NCBI GenBank assembly: GCA_022575985.1
Contig: JAKSXM010000272.1
Location: 9,333,501 to 9,397,500 of the forward strand
DNA length: 64,000 bases
From: Anagrus nilaparvatae
Lineage: Eukaryota > Arthropoda > Insecta > Hymenoptera > Mymaridae
Direction: 5' to 3'
In this document: positions 37,757 to 50,242 of the stretch, in pieces
Layout: each line of letters starts with the position of its first letter
How positions within the stretch are numbered: position 1 is the first letter of the stretch
The notes under the pieces: generated by a model
The model's database searches: none
Told to the model about the DNA's origin: nothing
The model's input: the letters and a program-made list of their open reading frames with translations, nothing else
Translations under genes and position numbers: made by a program

Positions 37757-39742
37757 TTATGCTAAGCCATAAATTTTCAATGTACGATCCATACTTGTCG
37801 AAGCAACGTAATGTACATTTTTTCCAAAACGTACACCGGTAGCTAATGCTGTGTGCTCATTTAATATCTTAAGATCTGTCCACATTTTACATAAATATAC
37901 TCTGAAAAGAAAGATTCAAATTATAAACAAAATTGTAAATATCAATTGTAAAGTTTCTTAATGATTTACCTAACGTCAGATCCTGCAACTGCTAGATAAG
38001 TACCACTTTGATCAAAACATATGTCTTTGACTTCGTAAGATTCATCCAGTTGCAAGGTTTTAAAATTTTTTAATTTTCTTAAATCCCATAATTTTACGCA
38101 AGCATCTTCGGCAGCTGTAGCTAAATAGTAACCATTTTCAGAAAAACTTATTGCTGTAATTGAGCCAGAATGACCTGGAAAGTTGGCTACGTTTGATTGC
38201 TCTTTTAAGTCCCATATTTTAACCTGTGAATCTTCAGTACCGGTACCAAAAATTAAACCATCAGGATGAAACTGTGCAGTAGTTAATGGTTGCCCACCCT
38301 GACCTGCTACCTTTGTTAATAATCTTCCAGTGCGTATATCTGAAAAAGCCCAATACTCATCTAGTGATGAACTAAGCAAATAATCTCCAGTAGGATGTAA
38401 GGATAAGCCAGTAACTGGTTTGTCATGTGCTCTTAATAAAAGAGTTGTCGCGCAAGTTGAAACATTCCAAATACGTATTGTTGTATCTGGAGATGCTGTC
38501 ATTACAATATCATCATCCGGGTGATAAACTACATGTGTTACCTAGATTAAAAAAAAATTTTAATTTATTGATTGCTATAATTTAAGCAAATAAATTATTA
38601 ACCTTCTTTGTATGTCCTTTAAGTATTGCTACTACTTGTTCTGTATCTTTATTAAATACTGTCGCGATTTTATCTGCTCCACCTGTTAATATTTTACTTG
38701 TATCCGATGCATGAATATCTAAAGCTAGAATACCAGGCACACTCGCAGAATGGAGTCCCTAAATTTAGGTCAAGGTAGTAATTTAATTAAATATAATTAA
38801 CTTATGATAATTTTAAAGAACTTACTGGATGAGAAGCGAGTGTTTGAAATTGTCTAATTTCTTCCTGAGACAGCAGCCCTTCGGGTACTGATCGTCCTCT
38901 TTCTTTACGTTTTTTGGTGAGGATCGTAGCTTTATCTTGTAGTTTTTGAATAACATCTTCTGTAATTCCAGCTTGTTCAGTTGGTTGCATAGCAACTCCA
39001 CCAGTTTCTGCTAAAGCAGCCTTTTTAAAAAAAGTACATTTCAATTAAAAAAAGGATATTTAATATAAAATCAAAAGCTTGGTAAAACTCACTGGTTGGG
39101 GAATTGGAGCAATTCCAGCTTGAGGTTTCAAAGTTGCCAAAGCTTCTCTTGCTGCAGTAACTTCTTTTGTTAATCTAGCTATGACTCGACATGCTGCATC
39201 ATGTTGATATAAAGCATGGGATAATTCTTGACGAGCAGTTTGTAATTGTTGTCTTAATGTAAATGAATGCAACATAACTGCATCCCACTCATCTTGTAGA
39301 ATCTTTAAAATTGCCGGTATCGAAGTAGCACTTGGTGGTTTTGGTTTAATGATTGGAGTTGCTTTAAATTAAAAATTTAATTATTTTCAGAAATAATTTT
39401 TATTTTATTATACTATGCTACCTTTTATTTCTATTAATTGGCTTATGTCTAATTCTTGACCATTAATTGGATCTACTCCATTTTCATTTATATATTTTTC
39501 TATTAATCTCCTTTCGAAAATTGATCCAGAAATTGGTGAAATTACAGGATGTTCTGGCACTTCGTTTGAAACTAGGAAAAAATAAATAAATTTTAATAGT
39601 TTTATGTAAAATTTGCAGGTTAAGTGTACCGGCACTGTACAGATATAACTTTTAATATAAAGGTTCAATATCAGACTCTAAAGTTAATTTAAAATAAGTT
39701 TTAAAAATTTTTAAAAAACGTACTTGCACAATTTAGTGACAT
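37757..39742 (-). CDS. Prp19: Pre-mRNA-processing factor 19 (U-box E3 ligase)
   Basis: Seven exons: 39724-39742, 39422-39571, 39093-39361, 38826-39020, 38603-38758, 37970-38541 and 37757-37901, giving 1506 nt and 501 aa (human 504). The U-box is at about 1-57 ([28 protein letters not shown]). The coiled-coil tetramerisation region follows ([20 protein letters not shown], near-identical to human). Seven WD40 blades run from about 212 to the end ([29 protein letters not shown]). PRP19 is the core of the spliceosomal NineTeen complex and modifies PRP3 with Lys63 ubiquitin chains. The first exon codes for only six complete residues. The fifth exon's donor is GTTAAT, a weaker consensus. The gene is head-to-head with LIN37. 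Confidence 0.97.
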
Positions 39743-40116
39743 TGTATTTATATTAGAAAAATACTAAATATTTAGTAAATAAATAAATTTGTAAAAACGG
39801 TTTAAGTAGATGCTTCGCGTGTTAAACTGCACTATATATATATGATGTGCTATGTGATCAAACTATACTTAAAAAAATACAGTTTGTGTCACGTAAAATA
39901 TACTTTATTTTACATTGGAGCAAAGTTTGGTTGAAAGTTGTTTGTTATTTTGAATTACAGAAACTCCGTTTATGTCAAGAATAAATTGATACCTAAGTTA
40001 TTAAAAAAAAAATAAACAAATTATCTGCTTTTATCTGCGTGATAGAAAGTAAAACTTTTGCAAAAATAGACTCCAAAAATATTTGCTATTAAGATTGTGA
40101 GAAATATTGCGAAAAT
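39743..40116. promoter_or_regulatory. Bidirectional promoter region PRP19/LIN37
   Basis: 374 bp between two divergent start codons. It contains the AT stretch TATATATATATGA at 39833-39845 and no further gene. Shared promoter inferred from spacing. Confidence 0.45.
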
Positions 40117-41270
40117 ATGGGCAAAAAAAGAAGTTTACAACCACCTATTCCAGATCTCATAAAATTAGAAGTTAAAGATGAACTTTGTAAGCATAATTTC
40201 ATTAAAATTAAAATCAGATTTTGAATTTATTGTAAAAAACTTAATTTACAGCTGACAGTAATGTTCTTATGGCTCGAGATAGATTTAAAGGTGCCTTAAG
40301 AGAATTGCTTCACCACAGCGATGAAGAATCATCTGCCGAATCAGGAGAAGATTCTCATTCTAATGATTTTAAATCAGTAAAAAAAGGAATGTATGTAATT
40401 GGTACTTTTTTACATATTATCTTTTGCAAATTAATCAATAATTAATTTAATTTAAAGTGATACAGTATATAGAGCAAAAATAGTACAACCAAGAAAATTT
40501 AAACGTCGTAGACCATTAAATTTAGATCCAGCTTTTCAGCATCATACTTATGTAATGAAATTATTTGATAGAAGTGTAGATTTAGCACAATTTCAAGAAG
40601 AAACACCTCTTTATCCTATATGCCGAGCATGGATTGCAAACCAACCTCGTAATCCTAATTTAGTGCCTAAGTATATTAAAAATTAATGAAAATTTAAATT
40701 TTTTAAAGAAAATTATTCATGTTATCTTAAATCTTGAATATATTTTAATTACAGAGCAAGAAGTCCAAGTCCTGAAGCAACTACAGAATCTGAAGTATCT
40801 GCAGAAACCCTTGCAGAACCTGTTTCAGACGATAATTCAGATATGAGAGACATAAAAAACTTACCTGAACCATTACCTAGTGAAGAAGCATTCCCTCGAA
40901 ACAGAGTACCATCACCAATACATCAAGAAACAGAAGAATTAAATTTAAATTATGTAAGTTAATTAAAGAATTAAAAAATTAATAATAAAAATAATAAAAT
41001 TTTATGCATTCTAGGATGGTAAAGATTTGAAATCAAAGGAAACATTACTTAAGGAACACTTAGAACACTGGTCAGCAGTTCGTAAGAAATGGCATAAGCA
41101 AGCGCATAAAAATGAAAAAAGATTTTGTGAAAGTGCAAAAGTTTTAAATTTAATGTTCAAAAGGTATAAAGTATATATTTTTTTTCTTCTTTTACATTAT
41201 TACTGTTTTTATAATAATAACAATTGTTTTTCTTTTCTTTTTTTTCAGAGCTCAATCTGAGTATGATTAA
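40117..41270 (+). CDS. lin37: LIN37, MuvB core / DREAM complex subunit
   Basis: Six exons: 40117-40186, 40252-40390, 40458-40670, 40755-40953, 41015-41163 and 41249-41270, giving 792 nt and 263 aa (human 246). The diagnostic block [15 protein letters not shown] followed by [10 protein letters not shown] is nearly identical to the human LIN37 signature that binds LIN9/LIN52. A second conserved motif is NRVPSPI, followed by a basic helical C-terminus ([20 protein letters not shown]). LIN37 is needed for DREAM repression of cell-cycle genes. The last exon encodes only about seven residues before the TAA. The gene converges with the ANKRD13 gene. Confidence 0.93.
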
Positions 41271-41780
41271 AGACTTTTAATTTATATATACATAAGTAAT
41301 TAAAAATAAAAAATTAATAGACATAATTAATTTAAATTATAAAATTTTAATAGACAGCATTTTATTTCATAATTTTTGCTATATACTTTGAAGCTTTTTT
41401 TTATTATATATGTACTTTCAATATATATTTATTAATTGATCTGTAACAATATCTTAGTATATTTGCATTAAAAAAGGCATATTTTAGCCACAAAAAAAAT
41501 TTATCGTTTATACAAACAAATTAATTACAAATTAATTAGGATAAGAGATAAATAAATTAAAAAGCATTCATTCACATTAAAAATTTATTCCTAACCGTAA
41601 ATATCTGATTGCTTAACGAATAATTAAAAGAAATTATTTTTATTAACAAAACATACCTATTTCAAAGAAAATAAAAAAAAAAAATAAACTTCATTTTTTA
41701 TATATAAAAGCACAATTGGAAGATTTTTAATTATATTAGTTTTTTTTTCTTTGCGTATAAAAATTTTTTTACATTTAACA

Positions 41781-44700
41781 TCACTTTTCAGTAAGCGAAA
41801 GTTCTAAAACTTGTCGGAATGTTTCTTCCTCTAATAACCGACGTTGTTCTTCTTCAATTTGTTGTTGCTCGGAAAGCCTTAATGCCAATCTTAATTGTTC
41901 CGCAGCATTTTCTAATGAATCATTGTCAGTTTCCATATTTTCAGCTATATTATTTCTACTTGGACCACCTTCTCCGGTTTCTTGGTATAACTTCAAGCTT
42001 GCTTGAATAGCTCTAAAAATGAGCAGAAAATTTAGTAAATTTAATTTGGAATTTAAAATTTCTCTACACTAAATTAATTTAATTATTAAATTAATTAACT
42101 TCTAATAATTTAACACGTACAAGCAGATATGATACTAGCAAATTTTAATAGTAGTTTTTTAGACAGAGGCTATGAACGTGCGATTTTCTGCAGACCGCTG
42201 CGTGGCCACAGAAACCGTTATTTCTCGCCAGTGCTGCAGAAAAATCGTATGCGACCCATATAGCTATAAAAAAAAAGAATATCCCAAATTGCAATTTACC
42301 ATCCTCGGCTAACCCTTGGAAGGTAATTTACGTGCAATTTGAGCCATTCCTTATTTTTCTGTCAATGTAGCCGTCTCTACACCAGACAAGATTATGTTTT
42401 CTTAAAATTACGTTTCTATACATTTTAAATGGGAACATAATCATAAAATAAAATTATATCGTCCTGTGTAGAAAAGGCTTGTGTCATAATTTACTATTAA
42501 GTTTTATATTTTTGAAAATGATTTTACACACAAAAAAAAGTCTTTTTTAATGAATGATCTTAAAATTATTAAACTATATTTATTTTGTGATCAAATTTTT
42601 GATACAACTTTGAAAATTTTATTTTGTATAACTATTTTAAATCACAAGTTAAAAAAAAAATTTTTAATGTGTATAAGCGCTGCTTTGGGCTTAAAGCATA
42701 TGTGGCTTAAAGCTTAAAAAGTTTTTTGCAAAGAGCTAATAAAAATTTAATTTATTCAATGTTGACAAAAAGGTTGATTTGTGTTATTATGACGTACCTT
42801 TCTGTAAAATATAATTGAGAACAAGAAAGAGACATGCAAAACGAATAAATTTAAAAAATTCAATGAGAATTTTAAATAGCATAATATAAAATAATAAACA
42901 ATCAAAATTACCTTTGAAGTTGATTTTCTTCTTCGGCAGTAATAACTGGAGTTGTCGGACGAGATGGTTTTTGAGATTTTAAGGCTTCCCATATATCCAC
43001 CTAATTAATTTATTAATTTATTACATGTATGCAATTTAGATAATGAATATCAATTCAAAATACTATTAAAATTTAAATACCTTATCACGTTCGCTACCGG
43101 CGTCTAGAAGACTCTGTTGTATAGCAAATTGTAGCAAGTCATCTTCTTCTTCCATACTAAATTGTGTCCTATTTTCAGCACCTGCAAAATCCAATTATTC
43201 ATAAAAATCATTAAATTTAGTTTAAATTTTTTCAATTACCTAGTTTTAAATAACCAGATGGGGCTGAAAAACAAGTGTCGTCAACAACGCATGCTAACCG
43301 ATTACTTTCTTTAACTACGCTAACATTGGGCACTTCTTGGTCTACTCCAAAAATATTTCCAAATGTAATTCTTGCATTTAAAATGTGGAATAAGGGAATT
43401 TCTATTTTAACTGGAAAACCTGATGGCAGTTGCATTTGTATGAAATCTTTTAATTTTGCAAAATGTGAACTTGATATTGCCATAAGATCAACAATTGGCA
43501 TAATTTGTTCTTGAAGGCTAAGTGGATAATCTTCACTTAACCATAAGGTGGCCTGATTGTAGAAGTTGATTAAACAACAAATTAATTAATTAATACCAAG
43601 TACAAATTATATTATTAAAAAATAATTTTAATTTACTTAGGTTTATAATTATATAATAATTATTATACCTTAAATTTCTGAACTTTTGTATTTACTTCTT
43701 TGGGTCTACCAATATCTTTGTTACTTAAATCTACATTTGGATCGAAATATTCTTCGGGAGTTATATTACAAGGATTATTATTTTTTGTATACTCTTCCTA
43801 CAATTTAAAAAATGCTATACTAAGAAAAGCTAATTAAAATTTAATAAAGTTTAAAGTAAAAGCTTTTACGTTTATTGCAGCTGCTCCATCATCTTGATGC
43901 GTGTGATCAGCAATACCAAGAAACGATTGTAAAGGAGTCTTAGGTACTTTTGCTCTAATTTTATCTGACTCTGATAAATGTTCTAGACGTGTTTTTGTTA
44001 CTAATTCTACATTACAAGCACTGAACACCTTGCACTCTTGTCCATTAACTATTTCACTTTTATCAGAGCGCCAACCCCATAAACCAGCCTTATTTCTATT
44101 TGAAAATATTATTTTTAATTTAATAAATAAACAAGCTAACTGTTAGTTTCTAGATAAAGAATTTTTAATTTTATCAAAATTTATCAATCTACTTTCACCA
44201 ATTTTAAATTATGCTTATAATTAAGTGTTTGTTCTTTTTATATTTTATTTTAAAATTATATTTGTTTATTCTGAATTCTGAACCAAAGTTTGTAAATCAA
44301 ATTATTTATTAATATTTTACATAATTAAATTACATTCTCTTTTTTTAATAATCTATATTTGTAAATTATACTGATTATTTTGCTTTCTTCAATTTTTGAA
44401 ATATTGTTTAAATAATATTGAATGTAAAATTTTTTTGAAATTGCTTATAACCTTTTTATTTAAATAAAATATAGAATTTGAAAAATGAATTTTTTCAATT
44501 GATATTGCAATGTAGTAATAATATTATTTTGTTAAAAATTTTCTTACAATAACTTTCTTATGTTAAAACATACCTTTCAAAACTAATTTTGTCTGTGTCA
44601 ATATAGGTTGTAACAATTGGACTAGTTAATCTTGCTAATATCCCTTCTTCTGATGGTTCCATTAATTGCACATTCTCATCGTTCAAAAGTTTCATATGTT

Positions 44701-46248
44701 CCATATATACTTTTCTTGTTTCATGATCAACTTCCATCATTGTAGCACCATCAACTGCAATAAAAAAATTCCTTAAAGCATGCCAAGAACAAAAATTAAA
44801 AATTCTATTTCAATCTATTTTACAATAGCTCCTACTTGTTACATACAATTACTCGCGAATTCATTTTTATGATTTTTATAACTTCCTACAATAGCTTTAA
44901 TTTGCAAAAATTTTTAATTTTATTTTACAATTCACCTGAATTATTAGTATGCATTCTGAATACATAACTGCGGTCACATCTAATGACCAGGGAACTGGTC
45001 TGCGCAGCTTGCGCTATTCAATATAGAAAAGGATTTGAAGAAAAGATAAAAATTTTATTTAAAAACTAATTAGTCTTGTGCTCAATTAAACTTACAGCTT
45101 TTAAAATTATATAATAAAACAGAAAAAATATATTACTTACTTTGACCTTTGAAAATATAACTTCGATTTCCTCTCTGCCAATTGGTTTGATCAAAACCTA
45201 AAAGTGTTGTATCAATTCTCACATTACTACCTTGTTTGTATACTTTGTAAGTATCACTAGGACACATACGAGAAGCAAGAGGTACTAAAATGTAAAACTT
45301 TTTAATAAAATGATTTAGTGGTACTTAGTTAAAAATAATAAAAAATATACAAACCCCAACTAGTAAACTCCCATTTCATTTCTACATAAAAGTCTGGAGC
45401 CTAAACAAAACATTTGAAATATTTTATTTTTTAATTACTTAATTATGACTTAAACTGGAAATATATATTTACCTGTTTTAGTTTATGAAGTAATTCAGGA
45501 ATACCAGCAACTCTGCTGCAATATCTTTGGTAATCGCGTCTAGCAAGCACCATTTGTAATAATTCTGGATTTCCAGTACCAACGGCTTCTTGTACAACTA
45601 TACAGTTAATTAGAAATTATAAAAAAAATTATTATAAGAAAAAAAAAATTAAATTTACCACTCCATCCTTGTTTATTTTCTGTGTTAACATTAGCTTCAT
45701 GTTGTAATAAAACTACAGCGGACTCATAATTTCCTAATGTTACCGCTAACATTAAAGGCGTTCTTCCTCTATTATCTAATAATTCTTTATTGTACTAAAA
45801 AATACATATAAATTAATACAATTAATAAAATGTGAATTAACTAAAATGTTGGAATGATTTATAACAATATAAAAGAAATTTATTGTAGTATTTAAGGGCT
45901 TCTTTTATTTTGATGAGGCTTCTTAAAATTGTTATTTCACGATATTAATATGTACTTTTAATATTAATATTATTTTTTATTAAAATTTTTGACAACAAAT
46001 TATTTTTTTAGCCAATTAAATGAAATTAAATGATATTTAACTTGCAAAAATATATGAAGCTTTTGTAACCATCTTTACATAAATTACTTATGTTTTTGAG
46101 GTTTGTTTGTTTTTTTTTAATGTTATAAAATACTTTATTTGCAACTTACTTGGTTAGTTGCAAGTTTTTTGTTAAGTTTGGAATGTTCATTATTCCAAAC
46201 TAACCAGTGAAGTGGATAAGTACTTTTAATTTCGTCAATGTTCACCAT
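41781..46248 (-). CDS. Ankrd13: Ankyrin repeat domain-containing protein 13 family
   Basis: Twelve exons, plus an optional one: 46150-46248, 45659-45794, 45473-45597, 45355-45400, 45141-45284, 44574-44754, 43870-44095, 43669-43797, 43240-43552, 43081-43181, 42912-43000 and 41781-42012. They total 1821 nt and 606 aa, in the range of human ANKRD13A/B/D. The N-terminus has ankyrin repeats ([23 protein letters not shown]). The GPCR-chaperone domain follows ([52 protein letters not shown]). The end has four ubiquitin-interacting motifs ([45 protein letters not shown]). The family binds Lys63-ubiquitinated receptors at the plasma membrane and endosomes. A GC-richer segment at 46300-46440 is probably 5' untranslated. 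Confidence 0.93.
42178..42255. repeat. Short GC-rich hairpin with CGATTTTCTGCAG arms
   Basis: CGATTTTCTGCAG at 42181-42193 pairs with CTGCAGAAAAATCG at 42233-42246. The loop of about 40 bp includes GCGTGGCCACAG. It lies in an ANKRD13 intron and stands out by base composition. Possibly a tiny MITE. Confidence 0.5.
42370..42478. mobile_element. 109 bp MITE related to the 674-1020 element
   Basis: Begins GCCGTCTCTACACCAGAC with ATTATGTTTT following, and ends with the imperfect inverse (AACATAATC then GTGTAGAAAAGGC). TCTCTACACCAG and the ATTATGTTTT block are shared with the ends of the 674-1020 element, so this is probably a deletion derivative of the same family inside an ANKRD13 intron. Confidence 0.6.
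44936..45013 (-). CDS. Candidate in-frame cassette exon of the ANKRD13 gene
   Basis: A 78 nt open segment between the exons at 45141-45284 and 44574-44754. It has an AG acceptor (alternative AG six bases further in, giving 72 nt) and a GTGAAT donor. It enters and leaves in the same phase as the direct join, so inclusion adds about 26 residues (core [20 protein letters not shown]) without a shift. It is clearly GC-richer than surrounding intron. The direct join without it matches human spacing (GQ-xxxxx-MEVDH), so it is probably alternative. Confidence 0.5.
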
Positions 46249-47219
46249 TTCATAATAAATTATTTTGGAATATTCATATGCAAAACAAAAATTTATGTAT
46301 TATCAGAAAAGATAGCGGCTGCTGGAACTGCATCTGCCGATATAATAAAACGTCCAAATTGTATAAATATTATCAGTTTATCAGTCAGAAATTATTTAAA
46401 AACAAAGTAAGTACTAATCAGTTTTGACGTCGTAACTCGAGGACTGATGAGAACATTGTTAATTAAAATAAGACACATGTCACTAATCTAATATTGTAAA
46501 AGCATTTGTACACCTTTGTAAAGATAGGTGTACACTGCGGCCATTTACAATTATTGCAAAATAGCTATACTCTGGTATAATATAAGTAGATTTCTTGCAG
46601 GATTTCTTGTATATGCGTGTATTTGTGTAAGTAGATAATAGATTAAATTTAATCTTGCATAATAACTCGATAATTATAACTTAATGAAAAGTACTTTTCG
46701 ATATACATTAATATAGGATTTTGTACTTTTTATTATAAAAGTTTGCGCGTGTATTGAATTTTCTACACAAAAATATATCTTTATTTAATTGTATAATAGA
46801 ACCTAATTGTCAAAAAGAATATCATCATTTTAAAACTAGTATAAAAGAGTTAATATAAGCGTGATAATTATTATGGTTTTTTTAGAAATATAAAAAATTA
46901 TTTGTTTTTTCAAATCTACCACTTTAGAGAGGTACATGCACACGAAGAATTTTTGATAGGTCGCGCGGGAGATCCATGTGTGCAAAACATTTATTCAAAA
47001 GATGTTCTATATATTATCAATTAATTTATTTATATAAAATATAATAATATTCAAAAATCTGTTACCAATTATCACTTATTTAAATAAAAAAGCATAATAA
47101 ATATGAAAAAAATTAAATCAAGCTCGAATAATCAAGTGACATTTAATAATTAAATAATTAATTTGTTCAAAAATTCGCAATTTAGTAAACACAAATAATT
47201 CTAATCATATAAATTAAAG

Positions 47220-48730
47220 GATTGCATTAATTTTTAACCAAATTTTAATTCAAAAAATTGTTTATATTTATTCGCTTATGAGTATTGCTTCCAAAAAATA
47301 CGATTTATCGATGAATTTTCCTTGAGTATTCATTTTTGTTCATAAAGAAAATCATTTTTATTGACAAAATTTCAATTTCTATGACAAAAACCAATCAAAA
47401 ACTGTCTTAAATAAATTTTATATATGGCTCATTATCGTTTTTTTTTGCAATAATGACGTACAACATGTTTCCGACTAACAGATGCATTGATTTAAAAATT
47501 TTTTTTTTTTAAATTTTCAATTTCAATTAGTTTTTGATGGTACACCATAAAAATCAACATAATTTAATGTTTTAACTACTATAAAACATAAAAATATAGC
47601 AAAAAAGCCTTTACCGTTCCCTGTCACAAAGGAGATTCCTATACTTTGAGTGTCTGTCACTCACACCTATCGATTAATTTTCAAAAATTTTTGTTTTGGG
47701 CTTAATTGCTATATCATAAGGTTCAACTTTTTCCATATAGAAAAAATTTAAACTTAGTTTTACTAATTATTACAATGGTGAGAAGGTGTGTCACACGATT
47801 TTACAAAATTTTTATGAAAAACGTAATTTAATTACATATATTAAATTTGATTTCTCTTCGTAAAAACATTTTTAAAACCTTTTAACCGCATAAATGACAA
47901 CTTAAATACATAAACAAAAAATTCTCACACCAAGAGCGCTTAAAATGATTGTTAAATAGGAAAACAAATTGGGTTTAAGTTCAGAAATAACGAAGGGATA
48001 AAAACAAAAGCCTTTACCGTACCCCCCTAGATCTCCTATTAAGAAGCGTTGTAATTAAAATATTAAAAACTTAGCAAGTTTCAATCATAAAAATACTTTA
48101 CTTTCCAAACGGAAAAGTTTTTTTGTTCATTTGTCTACGAATTATTTTGATTTTTCTATAAAAAAGCCTTTACCGTTCCTGCCTTTACCGTTCCTCATTT
48201 TTGTTAAAATTATTAAATATTTTTAAAATTTACCTCCAAAACTCATTTTTTTAGTAAGAATTCTTTAAAAATATATGATATTGTTCTCTAAAATACATAA
48301 AACCTAGAAAAATTCATGTATTAGGCCGCATGTAACGATTTTGGTTTTTAATGGTTTTAAGCTGTTTTTACCTTATAATTATATGAAAAAACGTAATAAA
48401 TTGATGTAAAAGGTTCATTATGGTGATTTTTATGCAACACTGAATAAATATTGGTGAAAAACGTCTAAAAAGCCTTGTTCGGACTTTAAAAAAGGAATTT
48501 TTTATTTCTAGTTTTTGTAAGATATTTTTTCAAAAAAAATGAAAATGAGCCATATATATAAAGTTATATATAACTTAACGATTTTCAAAGATTTGTGACC
48601 TGAAATTAAAATTTGGTCAATAAAAAATTATCTTTTTCTTAAAGAAATGAATTAATCCTAAGAAAAATTATCATTTTACGATGAAAATTAAGCGAATAAT
48701 GCAAATTTTAAGTTCAGAAACAGGATTTTT
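47220..48730. repeat. Degenerate long fold-back repeat with internal GCCTTTACCGTTCC copies
   Basis: TATATATGGCTCATTATCG near 47420-47440 is matched in inverse by GAAAATGAGCCATATATATA near 48540-48560. Further out, a TTTATTCGCTTA block near 47270 is matched in inverse near 48690. The arms are diverged. Inside are direct copies of GCCTTTACCGTTCC at 47607, 48166 and 48181 and a variant at 48010; the last two are in tandem. Confidence 0.5.
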
Positions 48731-49420
48731 TTAACAGAATTTCAATCATTTTTAAATATTCCATTTTTGAACTTAGAAAATGCGCAAATTTTATTAACTC
48801 GGTTTTGAATTTCATCGTAAAATAATAATTTTTTTTTTTAATCGGTTAATTTTTTCTTGGCAATTCATTATTCTTTAAGAAAAAAATTCATTTTCATGAT
48901 TTAAAATTTATTCTTTTCAAATTAAAATCTATTTATAGCTTCAAATAGCAAAATTTATTACAGGTAAATTTATTGAAGTCATGCGGTAGAGCTGCTTTGG
49001 TATATTCAACCAAAATAACTTGTTTTCCTCATTTTCTGCTTAAAATTTGAAATTTGAATTAAGAATTGAAAAAAGCTATAATTTTAACAGTAATAGTAAA
49101 ATTCAACCAATTGGTTGAATATTCAACTAAAGCTGCCGTGTAGTTTTTTATTGGTTTTTGACGTGTCCAATTTTCACGTCGTAAAATCGTTTCTAGCCGT
49201 CTCTGTGCATTTTTGAAAATTTGGACCGATTTTAAAGCTTTTATAATATGATAATTATATATAATATAGCCATCAATTTTTGCTTCTGAAAAACAACTCG
49301 AAAAATTATACGAAAATAGGTTTTGATCGGAAATTTCCCTGGCTATCCGAATTTCCAAACCGTTTTTTAATTTTTACGTGGAAAGCTGGGAAATTGGAAA
49401 ATGAGAGCCACTGTGCTCCC

Positions 49421-49715
49421 CATGGACGCTAGATGAAAGGACCCCAAGCATAATATGATTTCAGGTTATAAATTGAGGAAAATTTGAAATTAATATTATA
49501 AATTATATTTTTGCCTTAGATAAATAATTTTGAGTGCATGTAGTTTGAAATTTAATTTTTTACGATTATTTAATTAAATAATGTCTATATTAATTACTGA
49601 GGCTAAATAATTGAGCCAGACCCAATTTTCCAGACCCTATTTTACATGTATAAGAATTTGATTTAGCCTCACTTAAATAACACGGTACTTGGGGTCCTTT
49701 CATCTAGCGTCCATG
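49421..49715. mobile_element. 295 bp MITE with perfect 28 bp TIRs and 8 bp target duplication
   Basis: Both ends start CATGGACGCTAGATGAAAGG and continue ACCCCAAG, identical over 28 bp in inverted orientation (49421-49448 and 49688-49715). The flanks are identical octamers GTGCTCCC at 49413-49420 and 49716-49723. An 8 bp duplication fits hAT-type or related transposases. Perfect ends suggest recent insertion. No coding capacity. Confidence 0.88.
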
Positions 49716-50242
49716 GTGCTCCCATTCATCCTGGGTCAACTGTTACAGATAAGAGCTCCATTGTGGCATACTGTGGTTGTGGCATATGTCTTTTATCCCC
49801 TCCAAAAATTCGGTTTATTTTTGGGCATTTTTTGTGATGGTGGGGCCATTTTTTTACTTCAATGCGCATGCGGAAAATGTCATTACATCTAGATTACATC
49901 GGATGCAAGTACATTTTCGTACTTAGCAGAGTATAGTCTGGTACTTAGGGTCTCTCTATATGGTTCTGGACACATGAGACACATGAGATAAAAATTTTTG
50001 AAATAGCAGCTGTTTTTTGAATTAAAAAAATTTTCAAATTTTTAAGGGAAAATATAGGTAAATTATCTAACTTATTTTTTTTACACTCTGAAACATTTTC
50101 AATCTTAGGAAATAGCTGAAATTTCCTACTGAAAGTCATTTCGGCCGTCAGTTTTTAGAAAAACATCGACGAAAGCCTAAAAAACAAAATTGTTTTTTTA
50201 ATGCGGATTTTTTAAATACTAATTTGATTTGTAATCAGAAAA

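Larger units (their letters stand above)
46249..50242. other. Repeat-rich intergenic region
   Basis: No supported gene. It contains a degenerate fold-back repeat (about 47220-48730), an imperfect inverted repeat around 48980-49137 (GAGCTGCTTTGG and the inverse of GGCAGCTTTAGTTGAA) and a MITE with perfect ends (49421-49715). Frames at 49059-49358 and 49689-49892 overlap these repeats and have no recognisable domain. Confidence 0.5.

Noticed and set aside
46207..46410. 67-codon plus-strand frame opposite ANKRD13 exon 1
   Set aside because: It is antisense to the ANKRD13 first exon and probable 5' untranslated region.
49059..49358. 99-codon minus-strand frame
   Set aside because: Overlaps an inverted repeat region and has no recognisable family.
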